A stretch of DNA of 64,000 nt from JALYUM01 sp036688685 (GCF_036688685.1 NZ_JAQQPS010000001.1:124001-188000), one strand, 5' to 3'; counted from the stretch's first letter, positions 42,738 through 51,529 are shown. Program-made: numbers and translations. The notes: generated by a model not told the origin, from the letters alone.

Positions 42738-44061
42738 GCCGTATCACCATCCTGGCGCCGTTCAACGCGCCATCCTCGACGTGCAAGCTGCCCCCGTGCA
42801 GCTGCACGGCTTTGCGGGCAATCGCCAGCCCCAGGCCGAAGCCACCCGTGGCGCGGTCGCGGCTGCGGTCGAGCCGGTAGAAAGGCGCGAACACCTGTTC
42901 GCGTTCAGCGACCGGAATCCCCGGTCCGTCATCTTCCACAGAAATCTCCACGCCCTCGCGCGTGCGCAGCGCGCGCAGCAGCACGCGCGCGTCGGCGTAG
43001 CGCTGCGCATTGCCAAGCAGGTTGGCGAGCGCGCGGCCCAACAGGCGCGGATCGACCGCGAGCGTTCCCAGGTCCGCGCCCAGCTCGACGCTAATGCTCA
43101 CCATCGACCCGGGCGAGGGCGCCAGCGCCGCCACGCAGGCGCGCAGCAGCGGCTCCAGGTCGACCGGCTCGCGCTGCAATGCATGCTCGCTGTCGAGCCG
43201 CGTCATGGCCAGCAATTCGCTCACCAGCGCGTTCAGTTCCTCGACATCCCCGGCCATGGCCTGGACCCGCTTGTGCAGCGCCGGGTCGGCGCTGGCGTCT
43301 TCCAGCAGCTGCAGGCCGAACGCCAGGCGCGCAATGGGCGTGCGCAGTTCATGCGACACCGAATGGAGCAGCGCCGTTTGCGCCGTCAACAAGCTGTCGA
43401 TGCGCCCGGCCATGGCGTGCATGCGCTCGGCCAGCGGCAGCATGCTGCTGGAGGCGGGCATGCGCGCCCGCGCCGTCAAATTGCCGGCGCCGAATGCGTC
43501 AGCGACCCGCCCCAGCGCCTGCACGCCCTGCCAGTGGCGGCGCGACCACACGCCGATCGGCACCAGCAACACCAGCGCGACAATCAGGAAGCGCAGCGCT
43601 TCCATCTGCAGCGCCACGGCCACGTCGATCGGCAGCTCGCGCGCGCGCACCACCTCGGCCTCGCTGCCGACGTAGCGCGCACCGTCGAGGTCGACGCGGC
43701 GCAGGAACGATTTGCCGGCCAGGTCGAACACGACCTCACCGCGCGCCAGCGCGGCCGCTTGCGCGGCGGGCAGCGTGGCGCCGGCAGTGTTGAGTGGAAT
43801 CAGGTCGTAGTGGGAGCCGGCCACCTCGCGCACCGTGTTCAGGCGGGCCAGCCATTCGTCGCGCGGCGCCTTGTCGACAAATTGTTCGAGCAGGAAAATT
43901 TGCGCCGTCGCCTGGCGCCGCGCCAGGTCCTCGACCGGGTCGCCGAACACGCGCGTCATGGCCACGTACACGATCGCACTGGCAGCGGCCACGGACAGCA
44001 GTACCGGAACGAAAAAACGCAGGAATACGCGCAAGAAAGCGGGGGAAGGGGAACGCGCCAT
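42727..44061 (-). CDS. RstB-like sensor histidine kinase
   Basis: A 444-residue membrane histidine kinase: two membrane helices (about 12-34 and 150-170) flanking a periplasmic sensor of about 115 residues, a HAMP segment (170-222), HisKA with phospho-acceptor in SVSHELRTPIARL, then HATPase with N box NLLGNAQRYAD, G1 DDGPGIP and G2 GFGLGLAIA. The start at 44061 is chosen; 44070 and 44106 are alternatives. Its likely partner is the regulator at 45849; the two genes are separated by a MipA-like gene and an exported protein transcribed in the other direction. Confidence 0.9.
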   Translation of the reverse strand: MARSPSPAFLRVFLRFFVPVLLSVAAASAIVYVAMTRVFGDPVEDLARRQATAQIFLLEQFVDKAPRDEWLARLNTVREVAGSHYDLIPLNTAGATLPAAQAAALARGEVVFDLAGKSFLRRVDLDGARYVGSEAEVVRARELPIDVAVALQMEALRFLIVALVLLVPIGVWSRRHWQGVQALGRVADAFGAGNLTARARMPASSSMLPLAERMHAMAGRIDSLLTAQTALLHSVSHELRTPIARLAFGLQLLEDASADPALHKRVQAMAGDVEELNALVSELLAMTRLDSEHALQREPVDLEPLLRACVAALAPSPGSMVSISVELGADLGTLAVDPRLLGRALANLLGNAQRYADARVLLRALRTREGVEISVEDDGPGIPVAEREQVFAPFYRLDRSRDRATGGFGLGLAIARKAVQLHGGSLHVEDGALNGARMVIRLIA

Positions 44062-44273
44062 GGCTCGCATTGTATCTGTTTCACACGCGCTACAAATTGA
44101 AGACAAATGCCGGACAAAGGCGCGCTGGCACCTTTGCGAGCAGCAATTTATGATGCAAGGGATCAGCGCTCGTCCGTTTGCTTACGGGCTGTGTCGGAGC
44201 GCTGGGTTGGTTTTACCTTGCCCGTTGTGCCGCGCCGTAGAATGCAGCCTTCTTGAATTGTCCCGGTCGTCCA

Positions 44274-45161
44274 ATGCGCACACTGTCCACGGTTGCCCTG
44301 TTTCCCGTCTTCGCCCTGGCTGTTGCCGGAGCCGGTGCGCAAATGCCTGCGCCGAATCCCATGCCTGACGGCAGCAGCGACATGTATGCAGGCCTCGGCC
44401 TGCTGTCGGCGCCGCGCTACGCCGGTGCCGACCAGCGCCGCACGCGTCCGCTGCCGGTGCTGCAGGGCCAATGGAGCAACGGTGTGTTCGTCTCGGGCAT
44501 GAGCGCGGGGCTGCACCTGTCGGCGCGCCCGCTGCTGGAATACGGCCCGCTCGTTTCCCTGCATCCGGGCCGCGACGATGGTGGCAACGGCGCCAGCGCG
44601 ATCGGCATCCAGCGCCTGTCCGGTGAGGGCAACCTGCCTCGCCTGACGACCGAGCTGGTGCAATACAACGCCACGGTACTGGCCTTGGGCAACCGCCTGA
44701 ACGGCTTGCCGGCGATCGCGCGCCGGCTGCAAGGCGGCGGCTTCGCGAATGTGTACCTGGCGCCCGCGCTGCGCCTGACCTCGCGCGCACTGTACGGCGC
44801 CGGCAACGATCATCGCGGCGCCACCTTCCAGGTCGGCATCCAGGCGCTGAATCTGGCGCCGCTGCCCCATCACAGCCTGACCGTCGAGGCAGAGGTGAGC
44901 ATGGCCAACCGCTACTACAACCAGGCATTTTTCGGCATCGACAACGAGCAGTCCGTCAGCAGCGGCCATCCGTTGTACCAGGCGCAAGGCGGCTGGCGCG
45001 ACGCCCGCATCGGCGCGCGCTGGAACTGGACGCTGACGCCTTCGTGGCTGCTGGTGTCGGGGCTGGACGTCACGCGTCAGCTCGGCACCACGCGCACCAG
45101 TCCGCTGGTTACCCGGAACACCGGCGTGTCGGTCTCGACCGCGCTGGCCTTGCGCTTCTGA
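44274..45161 (+). CDS. MipA/OmpV-family outer-membrane protein
   Basis: A 295-residue outer-membrane barrel of the MipA/OmpV family. The signal peptide ends AGA-QM near residue 23; alternating beta-strands and the terminal aromatic (LALRF) fit a barrel. It contains the family-typical start YAGLGLLSAPRYAGAD. ATG 44274 begins the signal peptide; a TTG 21 bases upstream is the alternative. In other proteobacteria members of this family are controlled by neighbouring RstAB-type systems, and some contribute to antimicrobial resistance. Confidence 0.85.
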   Translation: MRTLSTVALFPVFALAVAGAGAQMPAPNPMPDGSSDMYAGLGLLSAPRYAGADQRRTRPLPVLQGQWSNGVFVSGMSAGLHLSARPLLEYGPLVSLHPGRDDGGNGASAIGIQRLSGEGNLPRLTTELVQYNATVLALGNRLNGLPAIARRLQGGGFANVYLAPALRLTSRALYGAGNDHRGATFQVGIQALNLAPLPHHSLTVEAEVSMANRYYNQAFFGIDNEQSVSSGHPLYQAQGGWRDARIGARWNWTLTPSWLLVSGLDVTRQLGTTRTSPLVTRNTGVSVSTALALRF

Positions 45162-45162
45162 C

Positions 45163-45852
45163 ATGGTCGCACGCCGCCTTTTCGCCCCCACTGCAGCGCT
45201 GGCGCTGGCGCTGGTGATGCTGCAGTGCCTTCCCGCGCACGCGCAGGGCAGCGATTGGGTGGCATACCGCGATGCCTACCGGGCCATGGTGGTGTTCGAG
45301 AAATACGGCGGGCCGAAGTCGCTGCTGCAACAGCAGTTGCAGCTGGTGCCGCGCAACCCGGTTGCCGATCGTGCGGGTGTGCAATTGATGGTGCTGGGCA
45401 AAACCAGCCAGGGCCATTTCCCGCTCGACGCCACGCTGCGCACGGTCTTTCCGCTGGCTCGCGCCGCCTACGACGAGAACGCGACCTTGCAACTGAGCCG
45501 GCCGCTGGGCCCGTTCACGGTGCGCCCGCAAGTGTCTCTGACGCTGCGTCCGGATAATTTGTACGACACTGAACAATTGCGCAGCGGCTGCGAGCAGGCG
45601 CTGGCCTATGCGCGCCAGCTGGCGCTGTTTGGCGCGCGCAATTGCGTCGGCGTGCGCTTCGTGTTCAGCAAAGGCAGCGCGGTCGCTTCGGTCATGCTTG
45701 CCGGCGCGCGGCTGCCGTCCGCGCCGGGCATGCCGTTCGCGGGCGATGGCGACGCCAGCTTTCCTGTGGTCACCTACCGCTTCGCTGGGACCGAGCGGAT
45801 GCCACTGGTGACCGCCAGCATGCCGCTGGCGATCACGCCGTTATTCGATTAG
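45163..45852 (+). CDS. Exported protein of unknown function in the two-component locus
   Basis: A 229-residue exported protein (signal peptide about 1-28, ending AHA-QG). The body has a mixed alpha/beta look with a central FPLDATLRTVFPLARAAYDE segment and two Cys residues (near 145 and 161) that could bond. It vaguely recalls DUF2987, which I cannot verify. It starts one base after mipA ends, so it is co-transcribed with it, and overlaps the convergent regulator gene by four bases. A periplasmic or surface partner of the MipA protein is a reasonable inference. Confidence 0.7.
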   Translation: MVARRLFAPTAALALALVMLQCLPAHAQGSDWVAYRDAYRAMVVFEKYGGPKSLLQQQLQLVPRNPVADRAGVQLMVLGKTSQGHFPLDATLRTVFPLARAAYDENATLQLSRPLGPFTVRPQVSLTLRPDNLYDTEQLRSGCEQALAYARQLALFGARNCVGVRFVFSKGSAVASVMLAGARLPSAPGMPFAGDGDASFPVVTYRFAGTERMPLVTASMPLAITPLFD

Positions 45853-46565
45853 TGCCAGGCCGACGGCGAGAATAAATAGCCTTCGCCCCAGACGGTTTTG
45901 ATCTTGCTCGCATCGGCGTCGTCGAAGCGCCGGCGCAGCTTGGAGATCGCGTTGTCGATGCTGCGGTCGAGGCCGTCGAATTCGATATTCCGCATTTTCT
46001 TGAGCAAGGCGTCGCGCGACAGCACCTGTCCGCTGGACTCCACCAGCACCAGCAGCAGCTTGTATTCGGTATTGCTCAGCACGCACTCCTGGCCGCGCCA
46101 GACCACGCTGCGGTCGGCCGTGACGATGCGCAGCGCGCCGAACACATACACCGGCGGCCCGTCAGGCGCCGCCAGCGCCGCCGCTTCCACCTGGACTGGC
46201 AGCGCGGCCTGACGGCGCCGCGCCAGCGCGCGCAGGCGCGCCAGCAGCACGCGCGGCTGCACCGGCTTGTTGACGAAGTCGTCGGCGCCCTGTTCGAGGC
46301 CGGAGACTTCATCGTAGGAATCTTCGCGCGCGGTCAGGATTAAAATCGGCACATCGGAGACGGCGCGCAGCTGGCGGCAGACCACCATGCCGTCGGTACC
46401 GGGCAGCATCAGGTCGAGCACCACCAGTTCGGGCTGGCTGGCCTGGAACCGCGCCAGCGCCTCATCACCACGGGTGACCAGTTCGACCTCGAACTCGTAG
46501 CCATTCAGATATTCCATCACGAGCGCGGCAAGCCGGGCATCGTCTTCCACCAACATGACGCGCAT
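45849..46565 (-). CDS. RstA-like OmpR-family response regulator
   Basis: A 238-residue OmpR/PhoB regulator. The receiver domain (1-120) has the acidic pair Glu7-Asp8-Asp9, phospho-acceptor Asp51 (VVLDLMLPG), and the conserved Lys near 100 (VNKPVQP). The winged-helix domain (about 140-235) contains NTEYKLLLVLVES and the recognition region DRSIDNAISKLRRRF. It is the probable partner of the kinase at 42727-44061. It is separated from sodB by a terminator. Confidence 0.92.
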   Translation of the reverse strand: MRVMLVEDDARLAALVMEYLNGYEFEVELVTRGDEALARFQASQPELVVLDLMLPGTDGMVVCRQLRAVSDVPILILTAREDSYDEVSGLEQGADDFVNKPVQPRVLLARLRALARRRQAALPVQVEAAALAAPDGPPVYVFGALRIVTADRSVVWRGQECVLSNTEYKLLLVLVESSGQVLSRDALLKKMRNIEFDGLDRSIDNAISKLRRRFDDADASKIKTVWGEGYLFSPSAWH

Positions 46566-46581
46566 TTCTTCTCCTCACAAC

Positions 46582-46609
46582 TAAAAACGGCCCGCAAGCA
46601 GCGGGCCGT
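46582..46609 (-). terminator. Rho-independent terminator of sodB
   Basis: ACGGCCCGC (46587-46595) pairs with GCGGGCCGT (46601-46609) around a five-base loop; minus-strand T run follows. It lies between sodB and the response-regulator gene. Confidence 0.85.
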
Positions 46610-46629
46610 CATCACAGAACTGGCGCGAA

Positions 46630-47205
46630 TTACGCCAGATTGCTGTTCACAAAGTTCCAGTTCACCAGGTTCCAGAAACCTTCGACGAACTTCGGACGGG
46701 CATTGCGGTAGTCGATGTAGTAAGCGTGCTCCCAGACGTCACAGGTCAGCAGTGGCTTGTCGGTGCCGGTCAGCGGGGTGCCGGCATTCGACGTGTTCAC
46801 GATGTCGACGCCGCCGTCTTTTTGCACCAGCCAGGTCCAGCCGGAACCGAAGTTGCCGACGCACGACTTCTGGAATTCTTCCTTGAATTTGTCGAACGAA
46901 CCCCATTTGGCGTTGATGGCGTCAGCCACCGCACCGGTTGGCGCGCCGCCGGCGTTTGGCGCCATGCAATTCCAGAAGAAGGTGTGGTTCCAGACCTGGG
47001 CGGAATTGTTGAAGATGCCGCCGGACGATTTCTTGATGATTTCTTCCAGGGACAGGTTCTCGAACTCGGTACCCTTGATCAGGTTGTTCAGATTGGTCAC
47101 ATAGGCTTGGTGGTGCTTGCCGTAGTGGTATTCCAGCGTTTCAGCGGACATGTGTGGCTGAAGAGCGTCTTTTGCGTACGGCAGTGGCGGCAGAGTATGT
47201 TCCAT
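46630..47205 (-). CDS. sodB: Iron superoxide dismutase
   Basis: A 191-residue cytoplasmic superoxide dismutase. Metal ligands are His27 (EYHYGKHH), the His in VWNHTFFW, and the Asp and His in CDVWEHAYYIDY. The sequence fits the iron form (no insertion, Ala/Gly pattern around GAPTGAVADAI), but metal preference cannot be proven by eye. ATG 47205 has AAGGA seven bases upstream; the longer frame to 47268 is rejected. Terminator follows. Confidence 0.93.
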   Translation of the reverse strand: MEHTLPPLPYAKDALQPHMSAETLEYHYGKHHQAYVTNLNNLIKGTEFENLSLEEIIKKSSGGIFNNSAQVWNHTFFWNCMAPNAGGAPTGAVADAINAKWGSFDKFKEEFQKSCVGNFGSGWTWLVQKDGGVDIVNTSNAGTPLTGTDKPLLTCDVWEHAYYIDYRNARPKFVEGFWNLVNWNFVNSNLA

Positions 47206-47286
47206 GTCTTGTTCCTTGTTTGGTTGGAAAGCAGCCGGTATTGTAAATCGTATGCGCGCCGGTTGCACTTTCGGCTAGTGAATTCG

Positions 47287-48627
47287 TCAAGCGAGCGGGG
47301 TTTGTACGCTCGATACGCCAATCTCGGCGCTGCCCTCGGCCAGGCGCACCTGCAGTTTTTTGCGCGCGCGGATGTCGCCCGGGTTGCGCAGCACCCGGCC
47401 AGCCGCATCGCTGACGATCGCGTAGCCGCGCTCGAGCGTGCGCTGCGGGTTGAGCAGCTCGAGTTGCGCGGCAAGGGCGCCGAGTGCCTCGCAGCGCGCG
47501 CGCAGTCCGTTGTGGAAGCTGGCGCCCAGGTGGCGGCCTTCCGAGCCGACCTGCGCGCGCAAGGCGCGCACGTCGGGGCGGTGACGCGTCCAGCGCTGGC
47601 GCAACTGGGCCAGCACCAGGCCGTGCCGGTTCACGGGCGCGCGCACGGCGTGCGTCAGCGCGGTCGACAGCGCCAGTAGCTTCAAACGCTGGTGGCCGAT
47701 CCGGGCCGACGGACTCTGCAGGCGGCGGCTGGCATTGTCCAGGCTCTGGTTTGCTTCCGACAGCGTGCGGCGCATGGCGCGGCGCAGGTCAATCGCATCG
47801 GCTTGCAGCGACCCCAGCCAGTCGGCGCGCGGCGTGGCGGCCAGTTCGGCGGCGGCGGTGGGTGTGGCGGCGCGCACGTCGGCGACGAAGTCGGCAATCG
47901 TGAAATCGGTCTCGTGGCCGACCCCGGCAATCACCGGGATGCTGCTGGCGGCAATCGCGCGCGCCACCACTTCTTCATTGAACGACCACAAATCTTCGAT
48001 CGAGCCGCCGCCGCGGCAGACCAGCAACACGTCCACCTCGGCGCGGCGCGATGCGGTGGCGATGGCGTCGGCGATCTTGTCGGCCGCGAACTGGCCCTGC
48101 ACCGGCGCCGGATACAGCACCACGCGCACGTGCGGCGCGCGCCGCCGCAGGGCCGTCAGTATGTCGCGCAGGGCGGCCGCCTGCAGGCTGGTGACGACAC
48201 CGACGCTGCGCACGAACATCGGCAGCGCGCGTTTGCGGTCCTGATCGAACCAGCCCTGCGCGGCCAGCTTTTCTTTCAGGCGCAGGAAGGCTTCATATAA
48301 CTGTCCCACGCCGGCGCGGCGCATCGCCTCGACATTGATCTGGTAGTCGCCACGCGCGCCGTACAGGGTGACCAGCGCACGCACCTCGACCTTGTCGCCT
48401 TCGCGCGGCGTGAAGCCGGCGTACTGGGCGCGGCCGCGGAACATGACGGCGCGCACCTGGGCGGCGTCGTCCTTCAGGGTGAAATACCAGTGGCCGGAGG
48501 CGGCACGGGTGAAGTTCGAGATTTCACCGCTGATCCAGGTGAGAGGGAAGCTGCGCTCGAGCAGGCGCGCCACTTGCGCATTGAGGGCGGTGACAGTGAT
48601 GACGGCGGGGTCGTCGGGTAGCAGCAT
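47287..48627 (-). CDS. xseA: Exodeoxyribonuclease VII large subunit
   Basis: A 446-residue XseA: an N-terminal OB fold (about 1-100, ITVTALNAQVARLLE to GEISNF), a catalytic domain (about 110-310; GGGSIEDLWSFN and GVGHETDFTIADFVAD motifs), then a coiled-coil region and the C-terminal LERGYAIV segment. It partners with XseB in degrading single-stranded DNA; xseB is not in this window. The start ATG 48627 or 48669 is uncertain; 48627 is closer to the family pattern. Confidence 0.93.
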   Translation of the reverse strand: MLLPDDPAVITVTALNAQVARLLERSFPLTWISGEISNFTRAASGHWYFTLKDDAAQVRAVMFRGRAQYAGFTPREGDKVEVRALVTLYGARGDYQINVEAMRRAGVGQLYEAFLRLKEKLAAQGWFDQDRKRALPMFVRSVGVVTSLQAAALRDILTALRRRAPHVRVVLYPAPVQGQFAADKIADAIATASRRAEVDVLLVCRGGGSIEDLWSFNEEVVARAIAASSIPVIAGVGHETDFTIADFVADVRAATPTAAAELAATPRADWLGSLQADAIDLRRAMRRTLSEANQSLDNASRRLQSPSARIGHQRLKLLALSTALTHAVRAPVNRHGLVLAQLRQRWTRHRPDVRALRAQVGSEGRHLGASFHNGLRARCEALGALAAQLELLNPQRTLERGYAIVSDAAGRVLRNPGDIRARKKLQVRLAEGSAEIGVSSVQTPLA

Positions 48628-48702
48628 GGTGTTGTTCAAATGGGTCGAAGTTGTGCAGCAATCCGTCATCTTAATGCCTGGCTCAAGAGAATGCGCTAAA
48701 CG

Positions 48703-48770
48703 CTTGATTCAAAAGGTTTTTCAGCGCTGCGTGCTTTTCAGGCAGGGCCAAAAAACCCTTATGAATCAAG
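48703..48770. repeat. Long inverted repeat (stem-loop) upstream of xseA
   Basis: CTTGATTCA (48703-48711) and TGAATCAAG (48762-48770) are exact complements. Pairing continues inward with AAGG / CCTT and a T5 / A6 run, interrupted by one mismatch and one bulge. It lies 34 bases upstream of the longer xseA start. No function is evident. Confidence 0.55.
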
Positions 48771-48795
48771 TACTTCGGGAATACCCGTACGGATA

Positions 48796-49284
48796 GCCCA
48801 CAAAGTTATCCACAAATTCCGTGCAAAACTTTGACGCGGAAACCGGCGCAGGCGCTGCTTAATTGTAAAGCAGCAACTGCTTTCCTTATTAAAATCAAGG
48901 ACTTAAGGAAGCGTCGAGGTGCTTGCGCACATTGTTGTCCACAGAAGGTGTGCAGAAGCGCAGAATTGGGGCGCGGCTGTGGAAAACTGCCCGCCGCCGA
49001 CGAAATTTGTGCGAAAAATCCCACATATAGGCGGGAAAAGGGCAGCTTGCCACAAAATGCATCAGCACAACTTTTCCCTTTGTATTCAATCATTTAGGGT
49101 AGTGCAAAAGAGCTTGCGCACAATCTTGTCCACAAATTATGTGCAGAAATGTTTAAATGGGATCGAGGCTGATTCGCGGAAAATCTGCCTGTTTTTTGTG
49201 CGTAGTATAAAAGTGCTTTATTTTCAATGGCTTAGATGGTGCCGTTTGCGCTTGCTCACATACTTGTCCACAGAATGTGTTTGC
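48796..49284. repeat. Cluster of four DnaA-box-like interrupted palindromes
   Basis: Repeats begin near 48796, 48920, 49111 and 49249. Three share GCTTGCGCAC (or GCTTGCTCAC), then TTGTCCACA (48935-48943, 49126-49134, 49264-49272), then a TGTGCAGAA-like arm (TGTTTGCAA in the last). The first has the perfect DnaA box TTATCCACA (48806-48814). A further box TTTTCCACA lies on the minus strand at 48978-48986. The spacer (48628-49417) is AT-rich, with an additional small hairpin AAAGCAG / CTGCTTT (48867-48883). No gene is supported here. Confidence 0.65.
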
Positions 49285-49417
49285 AACCCTGGGACAAGTT
49301 TGTGTGCATAAGTAACAGAGTAGAACTGGACTTGCCGCAATCGTGCCGACACGTTACATTGCGGCATTCGTTGTTCCTTTTTAGTCCCATCTGGTTGGTT
49401 TATTTCAGGAGTTCGTT

Positions 49418-50023
49418 TTGCTCGCTATTCTTCAAGCTGCAGGCTGGCCGATCTGGTTGTTGCTGATCGCCTCGATCGTTGCGCTTGCGCTCATCATTGA
49501 GCGCCTGATTTATCTGCGTCGCGCCAAGTTGTTGCCGCCACCCTTGCTGGACCAGGTGATCCAGGTATATCGCAGCAACAAGGTCACCCCGGACGTCATC
49601 AACAAGCTGGAAGCGAACTCGCCTCTGGGTACCGTCCTTGCCGCCGCCTTGCGTAACGTCAACGCACCGCGTGAACTGATGAAGGAATCGATCGAAGAAG
49701 CGGGCCGCGGCGTGGCCCACAACCTCGAACGCTTCCTGAACACCCTGGGCACGATTGCCTCGCTGGCGCCGCTGATGGGCCTGTTCGGCACCGTGGTCGG
49801 CATGATCGAGATTTTTGGCGCGCAGAATGCCACCGGCACTAACCCGGCGCAGCTGGCCCACGGTATTTCGGTGGCGCTGTATAACACCGGCTTCGGTCTG
49901 ATCATCGCCATGCCGGCGCTGGCGTTCTACCGCCACTTCCGCGGCCTGGTCGACAGCTTTATTGTTGACATGGAATCGCAGGCCGTGAAATTCGTGGACG
50001 TGGTGCACGGGGCGCGCAAATGA
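49418..50023 (+). CDS. exbB: ExbB/TolQ-family proton channel subunit
   Basis: A 201-residue MotA/TolQ/ExbB protein with three membrane helices (about 10-30, 105-128, 145-170). Its proton-motive-force coupling works with ExbD for TonB or TolA. The segment SLAPLMGLFGTVVGMIEIF is the conserved TM2 signature. The start is TTG 49418 with AGGAG seven bases upstream. It overlaps exbD by four bases. Whether it serves TonB or Tol is not clear; no tonB or tolA gene is nearby. Confidence 0.9.
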   Translation: MLAILQAAGWPIWLLLIASIVALALIIERLIYLRRAKLLPPPLLDQVIQVYRSNKVTPDVINKLEANSPLGTVLAAALRNVNAPRELMKESIEEAGRGVAHNLERFLNTLGTIASLAPLMGLFGTVVGMIEIFGAQNATGTNPAQLAHGISVALYNTGFGLIIAMPALAFYRHFRGLVDSFIVDMESQAVKFVDVVHGARK

Positions 50024-50460
50024 TGGATTTCAGGCGCGGGCGCCAGCGCGAAGAGCCGGAGATCAATCTGATCCCGTTCATCGACGTGCTGCTGGTGGTG
50101 CTGATCTTCCTGATGGTCACCACCACCTACAGCAAGTTCACCGAGCTGCAAATCACCTTGCCGACCGCCGACGCCGCGAAGGCCATCGACAAACCGTTTG
50201 AAATCAACGTGACGGTCGACGCCAAGGGCAACTACACGGTCAACAACGAGCCGGTGGCGTTCCACACGGTGGCCGGTCTGGCTGACGACCTCAAGAAGGC
50301 CGCCAGCAGTGGCGGCCAGCCGGCCGGCGCCTCGCCCGTGGTGATCGTCAATGCCGACCAGTTCGCGATGCACCAGATGGTCATCAACGTGCTGGAAGCG
50401 GCACGCGTGGCCGGCTACGACAAGCTCACCTTCGCCGCGCAAACCGGCGGCAAAAAGTAA
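50020..50460 (+). CDS. exbD: ExbD/TolR-family protein
   Basis: A 146-residue protein with a cytoplasmic N-terminal stretch, one membrane helix (about 17-37) carrying the conserved Asp in LIPFIDVLLVV, and a periplasmic domain with ExbD/TolR sequence. It overlaps exbB (ATGA). An intrinsic terminator immediately follows, partially insulating the downstream lpxK. Confidence 0.92.
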   Translation: MMDFRRGRQREEPEINLIPFIDVLLVVLIFLMVTTTYSKFTELQITLPTADAAKAIDKPFEINVTVDAKGNYTVNNEPVAFHTVAGLADDLKKAASSGGQPAGASPVVIVNADQFAMHQMVINVLEAARVAGYDKLTFAAQTGGKK

Positions 50461-50474
50461 CCGTAGAGTAACTC

Positions 50475-50500
50475 CAGGCGCCCCGGGCGCCTGTTTTTTT
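50475..50500 (+). terminator. Hairpin with T run abutting the lpxK ATG
   Basis: CAGGCGCC (50475-50482) pairs with GGCGCCTG (50486-50493) around CCG, followed by seven T residues. The T run ends at the base before the lpxK ATG at 50501. Confidence 0.75.
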
Positions 50501-51529
50501 ATGTCGAACACCTCCCTCGAAACCATGTTCACACGCGCCTGGCTGCGCCGCGGGCCGCTGGCCTGTGCGCTGTATCCGGTCTCGCTGCTGTTTCGCGCCC
50601 TGGCGTCCCTGCGCGCGCGCCTGTACCGCAGCGGCGTGCTGGCGTCCACGCGCCTGCCGGTGCCGGTCATCGTGGTCGGCAATATTTTTATTGGCGGCAC
50701 CGGCAAGACGCCGCTGACAATCTGGCTCGCCGAAGCGTTGCGCGCTGCCGGTTTCAGGCCCGGCATCATCTCGCGCGGGCATGGCGGAAAAGGCGCGCTG
50801 CCGCGCGAAGTGACGCCGGACGCCGCGGCCAGCGAGGTCGGCGACGAGCCCCTGTTGATCGCGCGCCGCACGGCTTGCCCGGTGGTGGTAGGGCGGGTGC
50901 GGGCCGACGCCGGCCGCGCCTTGCTGGCGGCCCATCCGGAAGTCGACGTCCTCATCACCGACGACGGCCTGCAGCATTACGCCCTCCAGCGCGACATCGA
51001 ACTGGTGCTGTTCGACGGCCGCGGCGTCGGCAATGGCTGGACCTTGCCGGCCGGCCCCCTGCGCGAGCCGCCTTCGCGCCGGCGCGATTTCAACATCGTC
51101 AACACAGCGGTGCTGGATGCGGCGCTGAGCAAGGCTGTCGGCACCGCGCCGTTCCAGATGCAGTTGCGCGGCGGGTATGCCGAGCAATTGGTCAGCGGCG
51201 AGCGGGTCGAGCTGGGCGCGCTGGCCGGTCGGCGCCTGGTGGCCGCGGCCGGGATCGGCAACCCGGGCCGTTTTTTTGCCATGCTGAAAGCGGCCGGCCT
51301 GGCCTTCATCGAACTGCCTTTGCCTGACCACCACGACTTCCGCGACGACCCCTTTGCAGGGCTGGAAACGGACGTGATCCTGATCACCGAGAAGGATGCA
51401 GTAAAATGTGGGCAAATTGAAAACCTGAAAAACGATCCGCGCCTGTGGGTCGTCCCGGTGACGGCGCACATCGATCCTGCGCTGGCCGAACAAATTGTGG
51501 AGAAATGTCGTGGATGCTCGCCTGCTTGA
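50501..51529 (+). CDS. lpxK: Tetraacyldisaccharide 4'-kinase
   Basis: A 342-residue LpxK, which phosphorylates the lipid A precursor at the 4' position at the inner-membrane face. An N-terminal membrane helix region (LYPVSLLFRAL, near 20-30) is followed by Walker A GGTGKTP, the catalytic Asp region ITDDGLQHYALQRDIEL, and RGVGNGWTLPAGPLREP. The ATG at 50501 directly follows a terminator and shows no ribosome site; ATG 50525 is the alternative. It overlaps the next gene by 20 bases. Confidence 0.92.
   Translation: MSNTSLETMFTRAWLRRGPLACALYPVSLLFRALASLRARLYRSGVLASTRLPVPVIVVGNIFIGGTGKTPLTIWLAEALRAAGFRPGIISRGHGGKGALPREVTPDAAASEVGDEPLLIARRTACPVVVGRVRADAGRALLAAHPEVDVLITDDGLQHYALQRDIELVLFDGRGVGNGWTLPAGPLREPPSRRRDFNIVNTAVLDAALSKAVGTAPFQMQLRGGYAEQLVSGERVELGALAGRRLVAAAGIGNPGRFFAMLKAAGLAFIELPLPDHHDFRDDPFAGLETDVILITEKDAVKCGQIENLKNDPRLWVVPVTAHIDPALAEQIVEKCRGCSPA

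Noticed and set aside
48670..49417. The DnaA-box cluster as the chromosomal replication origin
   Set aside because: No dnaA, dnaN, parA or rnpA neighbours; three of the boxes are one base off consensus. A regulatory or titration site is more likely.
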